This document shows positions 49,601 to 58,948 of a stretch of DNA of 64,000 bases, one piece after another. Below the pieces are notes generated by a model that saw only the letters and a program-made list of their open reading frames with translations, ran no database searches and had not been told where the DNA came from. The stretch is from Glebionis coronaria (taxonomy: Eukaryota > Streptophyta > Magnoliopsida > Asterales > Asteraceae). The number at the start of each line of letters is the position of its first letter. Positions within the stretch are counted from its first letter, which is position 1. Where the stretch lies: positions 23,399,224 to 23,463,223 of the forward strand of contig CM046876.1 of assembly GCA_025667525.1 (NCBI GenBank), given 5' to 3'. Both the position numbers and the translations under genes were made by a program.

Positions 49601-49845
49601 TCTTTTGTGACAACACCAGCGCCATTGCCATATCCAACAACCCTGTTCTTCACTCTCGTACCAAACACATTGATATCAGGTATCATTTTATCAGGGATCA
49701 TATAATGAAGGGAGATATTGAGCTGCATTTTGTTCCCACAGAGCTACAACTAGCTGATATCTTTACAAAGCCTTTGACTGAACCTTCATTCAATAGGCTA
49801 GTTGCTGAGCTAGGGATGATCAATATCTCAAAGCCTGTGGCTTGA
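46681..49845 (+). pseudogene. pol: Copia B pol lacking protease: integrase, reverse transcriptase, RNase H, one internal stop
   Basis: Coding resumes with SQLCDADYKVLF, which in relatives lies just after the protease. Numbering from 46,714, the pre-integrase LWHKRLSHLNF is at residues 53-63, and the integrase DX35E residues are D120, D183 and E219. A TAG at 47,917-47,919 (fits CAG to TAG) divides integrase C-terminus from RT. The RT is in the same frame, with [12 protein letters not shown] and YVDD encoded at 48,889-48,900. RNase H ([23 protein letters not shown]) runs to 49,845. No DSG protease motif is present anywhere between gag and integrase. All other catalytic residues are intact. Confidence 0.92.
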
Positions 49846-50187
49846 TATTAAATGTGTTCATTAAATGATTGATTCTATATTAAATGTTTTTCACATGAAA
49901 CTAGGTAGTTACTTTCCAAGTAAATGCAAAAAACATTCTCAAATATTTAATCATTTATTTTTCGGATAACGAGGAGACAAATTTTTTTGAAAGGTCAAGG
50001 GGACCCACTTGAGCAGTCATTTTCGCACCTTGCATTTAATACGGTTGAATAACTGTTCACTCAAGTTTGAATATATATTGTCTTCTTTCTCTTCTCACCC
50101 ACCACCATTCTAAAAATCTTCTTCTCTCTCTAAGTTCTTATCTCTCTCAACCATCCGCCATTTTCATTCACCTTCAACCTCATATCT
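49846..50187 (+). promoter_or_regulatory. Candidate internal promoter and leader of the env-position gene
   Basis: About 340 bp lie between the pol stop and the next ATG. A TATA-like stretch (AATATATAT, 50,070-50,078) is followed by a very CT-rich run (50,081-50,187, with repeated TTCTTC and CTCTCT) of the kind common in plant 5' leaders. No start site can be proven from sequence. Confidence 0.45.
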
Positions 50188-53100
50188 ATGGCGTTTCCCG
50201 TTCCAAAAGCCTCCAATGTTAACTTCGAGATCAACGAGAGCATCCTCGCCTCCAACAACGCCATTGGATGGATTAAGGCACCAAACAGCGCCTATTCAGA
50301 TCTGGTAAATTTCATGCAGAATTGTGACCTAAATGAAGCCTTCACCAAATCTCCATCCACCTTTTACCAAGAATACCTTCGGGAATTCTGGTATTCTGCT
50401 GAAGTAGTTGAAGACACCATTACATTTAGCCTTTCATGCAATGAACATCCTTTTGCCTTCTCCCTTAAAGACTTTTCTAGTGTGGCCGGACTAAAACATG
50501 GAGATGAATGCCTGAAGGCAGTTGACAAAAAGGCTGTCAAGGAAGCTCTGGCCACACTCAACCCTTGCCATGATGTTAACCCTGCCCTTACACCAGCTGA
50601 GGTCCTCGCCAAATCCCCTCTGAAGATTAAGTATTTCACTCCTATGTGGCGTGTCCTCTTCACCCACATTGTGAAGTCACTGGGAGGAATGCATGGATCA
50701 CAGGATCAGATGTCGTTCAATCATCAGGCTATCGTGTATGGATTAATCTGGGGAGCTGATGTTGACGTTGGAAGCATCCTATTCTCAAACCTGGTAGAAC
50801 AACTGAACGGAAGGAATCAGGTCAGGGAAAAGAACATATGTTATGTTCGCTTCCTGTCCCTGATTTTTGAAAGTTTGCTGGGAGATAACTACCACAACAA
50901 GGCCTTGACTGCTCTTAAGCCCTATCGCATCACAGGCGCCATCTACAAGGAAATAGGAGCTGAGGATATCCCTGTCACCGCTCACATGCTGAATGTGGCC
51001 AACCAGGTACCAAACGATGAGAAGTCCTTGCTCCCTTCCTCTGAGAAGGTGAATACTTCTAGTGTTGCTGGCAAGTCTATGTCTTTGACCTCTGGGCAGC
51101 ACACTACTAAGTCCAAGGCTTCATCTGGCCAACAGCCAAAGAAGAAGAAAATCCCCTCTTCTTCCCTCTCCAAAGCTGTTATTAAGGCCAAGGAAAAGAA
51201 GACTGACACCGCCTCTGGTCCAGATACTCTTGTGGATTCAGAATCTTTGGCTGACAAACAACAGGCGTCTATTGTCTCTAGGTCAGCAGAGACAACAGGA
51301 AACCAGCCAAATCAAGCTGATATCTCACAGGTAATCAGTGTACATTTTTAGAGGTTCACAAGTAGCCACTCTCATTTGTCTGTAGGAGAGAGTGGTGAAG
51401 TTAGGGTAATCCTCGACCCATAGAAGTTTGTCATTACACTTAGAATACTTTAAGACTTCTGTACACCCTGTCTTTGCACCAGGGAATGATTCATTTGTGT
51501 TTATAAAGCACCCCGATGACCCTGAACCCTCTAGACAGTATTCAGGCTAACAACAACCTGAATATACTAATGTCTTAACCTTGATCAGCTGTACTTCACA
51601 CAGCCTCTTGGTTCCCTCCTTAAAAGAGTCCCAAAGGATTTATCCTTTCAGGGGGAGCTGAATCATCACCCTCAGCTTTCCTAGGGGCAGCGTAACAGGC
51701 GACCTACAACAACATATGTTTCACTCTTAAAAGAGTCCCAAAGGTTTTACCTTTTGGGGGGGCTGAATAATCACACTCAGCTTTCCTAGGGGCAGCGACT
51801 GGCGATCCATAAACAACATATGTTTCACAATCAAAAGAGTCCCAAAGGTTTTTTACCTTTTGGGGGGGCTGAATAATCACACTCAGCTTTCCTAGGGGCA
51901 GCGAATGGCGATCATTAACCACACTTTATTCACACTTAAAAGAATCCCAAGGATTTATCTTTTGGAGTGGCTGAGTAATCACCCTCAGCCTCTCTGGGAC
52001 AGCGAAATGGGGACCATTCCCCTTATATTTTTCCTTGTTACTAATTACAACAAACTTGCAGGCTGAAATTGTACAGCCAGTCGTAGAGCCTCAGGTACAA
52101 CACGAAACGGAGGCTGATACAATGACTCAGGACAAACCAAATGATGAAGAGCCTGTGATAAATGATGATGAAGAAATGCTCTCATTAGAGGATTATGTCT
52201 CTGATATTGAGCAAATGCCTGAAGATGAATTCCCTGAGGGAATGTTTGATGAAGAGGATGAAGAAGATGAGGACGACCAGCTGTCTGCCTCTCCTCCTAA
52301 AGATATAGCTGTGTCCACACTAGCTGATGACAAGACTTCTCCTCTCAAGGAAGCTGTTGACACTCCAAACTCTGCTACATCTGCAACAACAGTCTTCCAA
52401 AGACCAACATATGATCCAACAGCCGAATTCCTCATGTTTGATCATCCTGCCCAGACCAACTTTGACTTAATTCCAAGGGGGGATGATTTTGCTCAGCAAA
52501 GCCTCAATATCAAGAATCTTCAGCCCGTACATCATCAATCTGATATTGAGCGCTTATCAAGGAAGCTGGATGTGATCAAGTCAGAGATGCACAATTTTAC
52601 TGTGACATTTCCAGGCATCATAAAGAAGGCTGTGACTGAGGCTGTGACTGAGCCAATTCAGGATGGTGCAAGAAAAGGTGTAGCCCAGGGACTTAGTCAT
52701 CTCTCAACACGAATCAAGGATGCTATTGACTCAGCTGTCCCTGCTATGTTCCGTGAACATGAACTCACCCTACACATGCAATTTAATGTTGTTCGCAACA
52801 GGCAATACAACCATGCTAACTTTATTGTCAGGCGTGTTCAGGCAAATACTAATGCCAATGCCAACCTCCTGCTAAAGATTGCCAGGGCTTCAAGAAAAAG
52901 ACAACGTGCCATGGCTGCCTCTGTGGAGCAGATTGCAAGACATTTTCAGGCACGTTCATCCAGGCATCAACGAAGTAAGGATAAACGTGAGGGGGAGAAG
53001 AATACTACACTCAGCCTTGCATCTGCTGAACAAGGCTCATCATCAGCTAATCCCTCAACTACACCTGTTCCTCTCCAAGTCATCACACCAGTTATAGTAC

Positions 53101-54338
53101 CCGATGATGAGGATGATACTCAGGGGGAGCAACAAACTCAAGATGGATCTGACTCATCTAAATCTCTGATCTTAGTCAACATCAGCAAGCCTGAGGATGA
53201 TGATGAGCCAGCGGCCAAGAAATTAAAATTCACTGTTAGCTCTCTCCCCAAATCTATTCAAACTCAGGCTCAGACAGCGTTTGTCAAAAGAGCTGATGTT
53301 TTGAAAAACATAAGTGTGGAGTCCTCTGTCTCGAAGAAAGGAAAGGAGATAGTTTTGGTTGACACAAATACCAAACTTAAGAAGATAACTGCGATGCTAG
53401 AGACAGGAGGATCCACCACAGACCTTTCACAATTCTCAACCTTTACACCTTCCGATGAGATTCCTTTGACCCCTGAAGAAATTGAGCAACAGGCTGAAGA
53501 ATTCAAAAGATTAAGTGAACTCAAGACAGCCAAAGAATTAAATGAAGCGACTATGAGGAAGATGACACCACCTAAAAGAGAAAAACAAAAACAAAGGTTG
53601 AGGGAAATGGAAATAAAACGCGCTGAGGCCTTAAAGAAAGTCAAAGCTGACTATGATGCCTGCGTGAACAACAGGTATGCTGCTGGCAAGATAACCAAGT
53701 TTAAATACACCATTCATAAATCCACAAACACCCCACAGATGATCTTATGGAGGGAAAACCAACAGAGGAATATGGATGTGTTTGACAACTTCAGGTTAAA
53801 GACACTTGGGTTATCAGAATGGTTTGAACTCGAAGCCTTAGCTGCCAAAAAGTCTGGACAGGCAAATTTCCTTCTGCTTAAAACTCTTAAGACTAAGTTT
53901 AACTGGATCAAGGAAACAACAGCCAAACTCAAGATTGATCCCCCACCACAGCTTTTTGAACAAGAACCCCCAAAGACAGGCAACAAAAGAAGAAGAATTT
54001 CACAAATTGTTAATGAAACTTTTGTTACTGAAGATGTTCATGTGGATGGTATGCACAAGGATTTGATCCTTCCAAATGGTATTGTTGGCCCTGTTGATGG
54101 TCAGACATACTCAGAGCCTGAAAGAGGAATGGCATTTATGAACAAGGCTTGTCAGTACGCTTTTCAGAGGGAAGATGAGCTGTGCTTGGCTTCAACTATT
54201 CAGCTACTCTGTCACAAGAAGTGTCTCAAGATCAACACAGAGTATTCCAAGAAGTTTGCAAAGACTTTGCAGGATGAAATTGATAACAGATTAGACGTGG
54301 CCGAAGCTGAAGAAAGAATCAAAAATGATGACTATTGA
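50188..54338 (+). CDS. Env-position gene of Copia B, two exons (1,139 codons), unknown function
   Basis: Exon 1 is 50,188-51,330 (381 codons; MAFPVPKASN), exon 2 is 52,062-54,338 (758 codons). Exon 1 ends CAG before GTAATC. Exon 2 starts after TTGCAG, and both joints are phase 0, so QADISQ joins AEIVQP in frame. The N-terminal part (residues 1-270; YLREFWYSAEVVEDTITFSL) resembles a plant-transposon domain common in Asteraceae Sireviruses, by memory only. Exon 2 is acidic near its start, then carries coiled-coil-like and Lys/Arg-rich tracts (KKLKF, KREKQKQR). I see no signal peptide or clear membrane helix, so an envelope role is not supported. Position after RNase H matches env-like ORFs of SIRE elements. 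The frame is undamaged, unlike pol. Confidence 0.75.
51331..52061 (+). other. Phase-0 intron (731 bp) of the env-position gene
   Basis: The donor is CAG/GTAATC and the acceptor ACAAACTTGCAG/GCT, preceded by a T-rich stretch (atttttccttgtta). Reading through gives a stop only 21 bases after the donor. The flanking ORFs are long, in phase and undamaged, so splicing is the simplest explanation. The alternative is two separate proteins. Confidence 0.72.
51622..52010. repeat. Four tandem repeats of about 105 bp inside the intron, each with a PPT-like G-run
   Basis: Units start AAAAGAGTCCCAAAGG at 51,622, 51,729, 51,833 and (AAAAGAATCCCAAGG) 51,938, so the spacings are 107, 104 and 105 bp. Each has a short hairpin (AAAGG-TTTTA-CCTTT), a G-run (51,651-51,655, 51,756-51,762, 51,862-51,868; degraded in unit 4), then CTGAATAATCACACTCAG and CCTAGGGGCAGCG. 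The G-runs resemble the element's terminal PPT AGGGGGAGAT. Confidence 0.9.
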
Positions 54339-54412
54339 AGATGGTCTCAGCCCTTTTTACCTTCATCTTTTATTTTACTTATGTAATGAACTTGTAATTT
54401 TCTTTAAGTCTT

Positions 54413-54418
54413 AATAAA
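54413..54418 (+). terminator. Candidate polyadenylation signal of the env-position gene
   Basis: AATAAA lies 75 bp after the stop codon, in TTAATAAAATC, before the PPT. It could serve the internal gene. Full-length element RNA would normally end in the LTR. Confidence 0.4.
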
Positions 54419-54517
54419 ATCATGAGGTATGTTTGTTTAGATCTGTTATGTGTAAGAAGAAGCTGTTAAACTCACTTACCTTAACTTAGTTAGATCTAGC
54501 ATTATTTATGTTTAAAT

Positions 54518-54527
54518 AGGGGGAGAT
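54518..54527 (+). promoter_or_regulatory. Terminal polypurine tract of Copia B
   Basis: AGGGGGAGAT ends exactly at the 3' LTR start TGTTGGG (54,528). The core AGGGGGAG also occurs inside exon 2 at 52,990-52,997 and 53,122-53,129. Confidence 0.9.
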
Positions 54528-55273
54528 TGTTGGGAATCTAAACTTATTAGATTCCCTGATCATTGATTTAAACATAATTAGGCTGATAGATAGTCCCTTG
54601 CCTGTGCCTAGGAGGCAGGCAAGTTTCACAAGACTCACAGAGATCCAAGTCTCTGTGAGCAACCTCAGAGGAGTCCATGTCAGAGACATTGTCAGGGAAG
54701 TCGAAGAATTACCTGAAGACATACTCATTGGCTGTGATGGATAACAGCCAAGATGTATCAGGGACTCTGAGGGGTTGAGAGTTAACAGGGGTGGCAATAC
54801 CCTGATAACTCTCAGCACACTTTGGACATGCCATTTGTGTGTTCGAGACTATGAAGAATAAGGAAACTGTTTTTGACAACTGTTCCTTAAAGCATAATGG
54901 AAGACTACCAAGAATAGAAGGACATCATGTGACTGATGTGGGAACTTGTAAAAGCTTGTGTAGTCGACATCAAGTACTGTTTAAGTCAAACTCGTAACAC
55001 TATAAATAGGATGTGTATCCATGCATTAAGATTTAACACTTTGAGATATTAAGAACATTAGTGCGTATAACTTAGTGAATCAAACAGCTACGACTGTATT
55101 CATAAGTTAGGATTTGTTGTTGTTCAAAGTGTGCACAACACATTGTCATCAAACGGTGTTATCCATAACACTTGTAATTCTTTATTATACAATAATAAGA
55201 TTACGTTTGAAAAGTAATACCTTGTGTTAATTAAGTTAAGATTAGGGTTTCTTGCATTGATTAGGGACTTTCA
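54528..55273 (+). repeat. 3' LTR of Copia B
   Basis: Nearly identical to 44,225-44,969, with the TATA box at 55,000-55,010 and the same three stem-loops. The target duplication ATTAC follows. Confidence 0.94.
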
Positions 55274-57099
55274 ATTACTAACTCTTGAAAACAACTTGAA
55301 AATTAATCCCAAACACTACTTTACTGAACTATAACAAACTTTTATGAAAGAATTTTAAGCAATTGGCTAGAGTGAGTAAAAGGTAATATCAGACTAAGTT
55401 TTATATCTAGAATGAAGTGTAAATGACCCAAAAGTAAACAGATTAACAAGCTAGAACAAAATATGCTCAATAAAGCTAATATGACTGAAAAGCTGATAAC
55501 ATTAACAAAGATTAAGCTAAGGAACAAGAGTTAAACTACAATAAAGCTACTCAATCACCAATATCAATTCAAATACTAGCTAAACACATTTGATCATGCA
55601 AACAATCAAGTATTAGCTAGGAATTGAGCAGGCAGACAACACTTTAGTGGAACTAGAACTCAGAACTTGAAACCTTCAAGCTTAGGCCTCCATTGATGTA
55701 GTAGAGAAGCGCTGAGATTTCTAACCAATGCTAAACCACCACCTTAGCATTTACATCTACCAATCAACATCTACAATCACCATAATCACCATTGCTGAAT
55801 CAGAAAGCTTCAAAATCAACTAGGCTAGTACTGGATGAACAGAACAAGGTCTAAACAGCTTCAAATCTTCAAACTTAGCTAATCATGATCAATTGTGATC
55901 ATAACAAGCTAACAATAACACAATGATAACAAGATTCAAGGTATGAATAGTAGATGAAGGAGATGAATGTGAATTTATTTGTTTGAAGGAGAAAGTTTGT
56001 TACAAAGCTGGTAAATTGGTTACAACTAAGCTAACTAACTCCAGAGCTTGTCAGACTCTTGAGTTGTTAAGCTAACTAACTAGAACTAAGATTTAGAGAG
56101 AATGAAGATGTGTGTGAAATTTACACACACTAACTACTTGTACAAATGAGATATTATCATCCTATTTATAGGCAAAATGTGAGGAAGTTTTGGAGTTAAT
56201 GACATGTTTCCACCACTTGTTTGTTGCCACGTGTCACAAAACTGCTAAGTGTTCATCCTCTTGTTCATCACAATTTGGGGACTTTTGATTCATTGAGTTT
56301 GAGCTTAATTGGTTGTGTCAATTGTGTTTATCTCTTGAAAACGATTAACTTTCATGTAGATAACTCTTTTTGAAATCAAGTGTAGCTCCAAAATGGTTCT
56401 GGGTTGCGTTGAAGAAGAAAGACACGTGTCACTTTCTGATTGGGCGAGGAGAGAACACACAGATCATTATCTGAAGTGGATAAATGTATTATTGACTGGC
56501 GTTATTTGATTGGCTGCTTTTGGAAGTAGTGGGAGTAATAAATGCTTTGCGGCGCATTAATGCAACAGTGAGGTGGCAACACTTGTGGCAATCCGTGTGA
56601 CTCCTTCTTTGTCTTCTCATTGGTCCACAAAATATCACATGGATTATACTTGTTTCAACTTTGGAAAATGGCAATTTCAGCCCCTTAAGTATGGCAGATT
56701 CACAATTCAAGCTAGGAACTTCATTTCTTTGGCATAAATGGTCCTTCCACTTGCATAATTGATTGATTTGACCCTTTGACTTGGTTGACTGAAGAGTTGA
56801 TCATGTTTGACTTTCATCTTGACTTTAACAAATTTACACTTTTAATCCTTCAACTTTGGAGTGTTGTCAAGATAGGTCCCTTATCTTCAAAGTCTTGTCA
56901 TCTTTGATCCTTCTTTGTCTTTTTCATCCAAATAAGCTTGATTTTCTTCTTGTTTGCTTGAAAATGTATCCTTCTTACCTATTAATACACAAACACAAAA
57001 CATAACACATAATTCTGCTTTATAGCACAAAAGTTAGGTATTTTCCTTGTGTTTTAGGGTGATTTGTTGATTAATTGATATGAGTTTTTGCTCATATCA

Positions 57100-57104
57100 A
57101 TAAG
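57100..57104. repeat. Right target-site duplication (ATAAG) of the Athila-like element
   Basis: ATAAG follows the LTR end CTCATATCA and matches 466-470. Confidence 0.9.
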
Positions 57105-58948
57105 TCAAGTATAGTACAATTTAGAAACCAAACATGGTTTTTTTATAACTTACCTTCTTCGCAGTTGTAGTTGCAGCTGTAGTTGCATTGTCCAAATCCT
57201 TGTTCGAAGTTGCAGTTCTCTTAGACATTGGAAATAACACACCCTTATGAAGTCTACCACCACTGATCGACGTCCTTTGCTCTTCACTAGGTATTTTTCT
57301 TAATGCATTATGTTCTAGTTGTAATACCTGCAATATATAAGTATGTTAATTGTTAATGGTATTACCGACTGAAAATCATCAAATCCAAATTAGAAAGCTA
57401 GTCTTACATTTGACTGACTTGGCATTAACTCGGCTATATTAACCCCTTGTGAAGACATAACTTTCAACATTTTTCAATAGTTTCCTATGTTTGTGACATC
57501 TTGGTGGTTAATTCAGCGACTGTATCCTCTTTTTCTTTACGCGCCTGTCTCTCCTTCTCAAGTTCATTTTCAAGCAACGCAATCCTTACATCAGTTCCTT
57601 GTTTCCTTCTAGGTAGATCAAAGAACTTCCTGCACGTAACTCTGCCCCCACTCCTCGTGCATACCCTCCCTTTTCCTTTCCTAATACATGTGATAATGAA
57701 TCTAAGCCACTATCAACCGTCAAGGTTCCATCTCTGATATGTTCCTCTGCTTCCAGCTGCACACAAAAAATGGTAAATAATTTATTATACGAATGTAAAC
57801 ATTATATAAAAAAATTTGCAATAATACTTACAATCTTAGTGCCAACTTTGATTGTTTCATCATTTGTCTCTTTTCCTTCTTGTCTAACCCTTCTATTAAA
57901 CCACAATACACCACGAGGGAGGGGGGGGGGGGGGGGTTCTTGATCTGGTGTAATTTCTTTTCTTATGATCTTCCAAACATCAAATACATACAAATGAAAA
58001 GTTAAGCCAACATGGACAACAGTGTTAGGATATTACACCAATATAACCTTACCATTTGCTCTTTTATATATACATAACTACCACGTCCCATTGTATGCTG
58101 ATAAAGAGACTTGAACGCGCCAATTTATTAGCAGCTGATTTCACCTAACAAAAGAGATTACTGGATGAGAAGTTTCTAGTACGTAACAGACTGTGTTTGT
58201 CATACGGAGTTTCCAAACAATACATACATACGGTGTTTATAAATGTAAAACGAAATATAAATTAACAACCTTAAATTCTTCTGTCGTCGTGTGGTTTACA
58301 AAAGCAACCCAGTGTTCGGCATTGACGATTGCTCTGTAATTCTTCGGAACTACATTTAGTTTTTCAGGATTATCTAGGTTGGGAACTATGTGATTAGCTG
58401 TCAATTTACTTCTGAAATTTTTTAGCAGTTCACCTAGCTTATTCATTACCAACTTTTTGTAGGACACATCTAATTCAAAGTATTGCTGCACATATTAACA
58501 TAATGTTAAAGTAAATGTAGGAATAAGACTAATAGTTGGCTAAAAATTTTTGTATGCGTACCGTGGTTTCAGTCCAAAGTTTTTCTCTTGCTTCCGCCTT
58601 CACATCTTTCCACGATAGAATCTTCAATCCTATCTGCTCCCGAACCGTGTCTCCTAAAAAACTAATAAACAATGATCTGTTTGGCCCTGATATTCTATTC
58701 AGTGCATCAAAGTTTACATTTATCTTCATGACACCTGGTTTTCCATATTTTATCCGAAACTTAGATAACCTATTTATACCCCTCTTATTAATAACCTTCT
58801 ATTTACTGATGTCTTCATCCTCTTCTGATTGATCACCATAATCCTCTGATTCATAATCTCCTTGATTATCGTGATTTACATCATGATTATTAACCAAATA
58901 ATCATCATCATTAACATTATAATCTTGATCATTGTTTTCAGTGTCCAT
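57105..58948 (-). pseudogene. 5' part of TNPA-like (Transposase_24-type) gene of the outer CACTA: exons 1-6
   Basis: Exons on the minus strand are 58,948-58,562 (start MDTENNDQDYN, acidic), 58,485-58,270 (YFELD..KLGELLKNFRSKL), 58,144-58,053 (KSAANK, then TMGRGSYVYIKEQM), 57,969-57,832 (PRGVLWFNRRVR), 57,756-57,408 (GKEKGGYARGVG, then KFFDLPRRKQ) and 57,327-57,154. Splice sites are GT/AG and phases are 0. The motif order fits plant En/Spm accessory proteins (Transposase_24). Damage: a TAG at 58,799-58,801, a one-base loss in exon 3, a one-base loss in a G-run and later stops in exon 5, and a 16-bp C-run (minus strand) expanding a proline stretch in exon 4. The gene continues at 441 beyond the Athila-like insertion. 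Its role as subterminal-repeat binder is inferred from the family. Confidence 0.78.
57921..57936. repeat. Homopolymer run of 16 G
   Basis: The run lies inside exon 4 of the TNPA-like gene, where relatives have only EPPRGVLW. It keeps the frame and adds prolines. Its length is uncertain because such runs are hard to sequence. Confidence 0.95.

Larger units (their letters stand above)
44225..55273 (+). mobile_element. Copia B: young Sirevirus-type Ty1/copia element with a spliced env-position gene
   Basis: LTRs 44,225-44,969 and 54,528-55,273 (745 and 746 bp) differ by three substitutions and one 1-bp indel by eye. Order is 5' LTR, iMet primer site, gag, integrase-RT-RNase H, a two-exon env-position gene, PPT, 3' LTR. 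The protease domain is missing between gag and integrase, and pol has one stop. The rest is intact. LTR identity of about 99.5% makes this the youngest datable insertion in the window. It would need protease, and possibly readthrough, from a relative. Confidence 0.94.
471..57099 (-). mobile_element. Athila-like Ty3/gypsy LTR retrotransposon carrying all inner insertions
   Basis: The two LTRs (471-8,707 and 42,967-57,099) are 3,080 and 3,079 bp once inner insertions are removed. They start TGAAATTG and end CTCATATCA on the plus strand. In element orientation (minus) the order is 5' LTR, a TGGCG-type primer site, gag, protease with DLGASIN, RT with FMDD, RNase H, integrase, a non-coding 3' region, PPT, 3' LTR. 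Removing the Tekay-like insertion leaves an 8.48-kb interior and a native element of about 14.6 kb. The DLGASIN protease, CX2CX3HX4C gag knuckle and FMDD RT fit the Athila/Tat branch. No env-like ORF is seen after integrase. Several stops and indels make it non-functional. It lies in an intron of the outer CACTA gene. Confidence 0.92.
42967..57099 (-). repeat. 5' LTR of the Athila-like element, split by Copia B
   Basis: The LTR sequence is 42,967-44,224 plus 55,279-57,099, interrupted by Copia B and its 5-bp duplication. It carries the minus-strand TATA box at 56,161-56,173 and the empty site of the non-autonomous CACTA near 56,667. It ends in the 9-bp inverted repeat (57,076-57,084 with 57,091-57,099). 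Confidence 0.92.

Noticed and set aside
50188..54338. Calling the env-position protein a retroviral envelope
   Set aside because: No signal peptide, membrane helix or cleavage motif could be recognised; only the position matches env.
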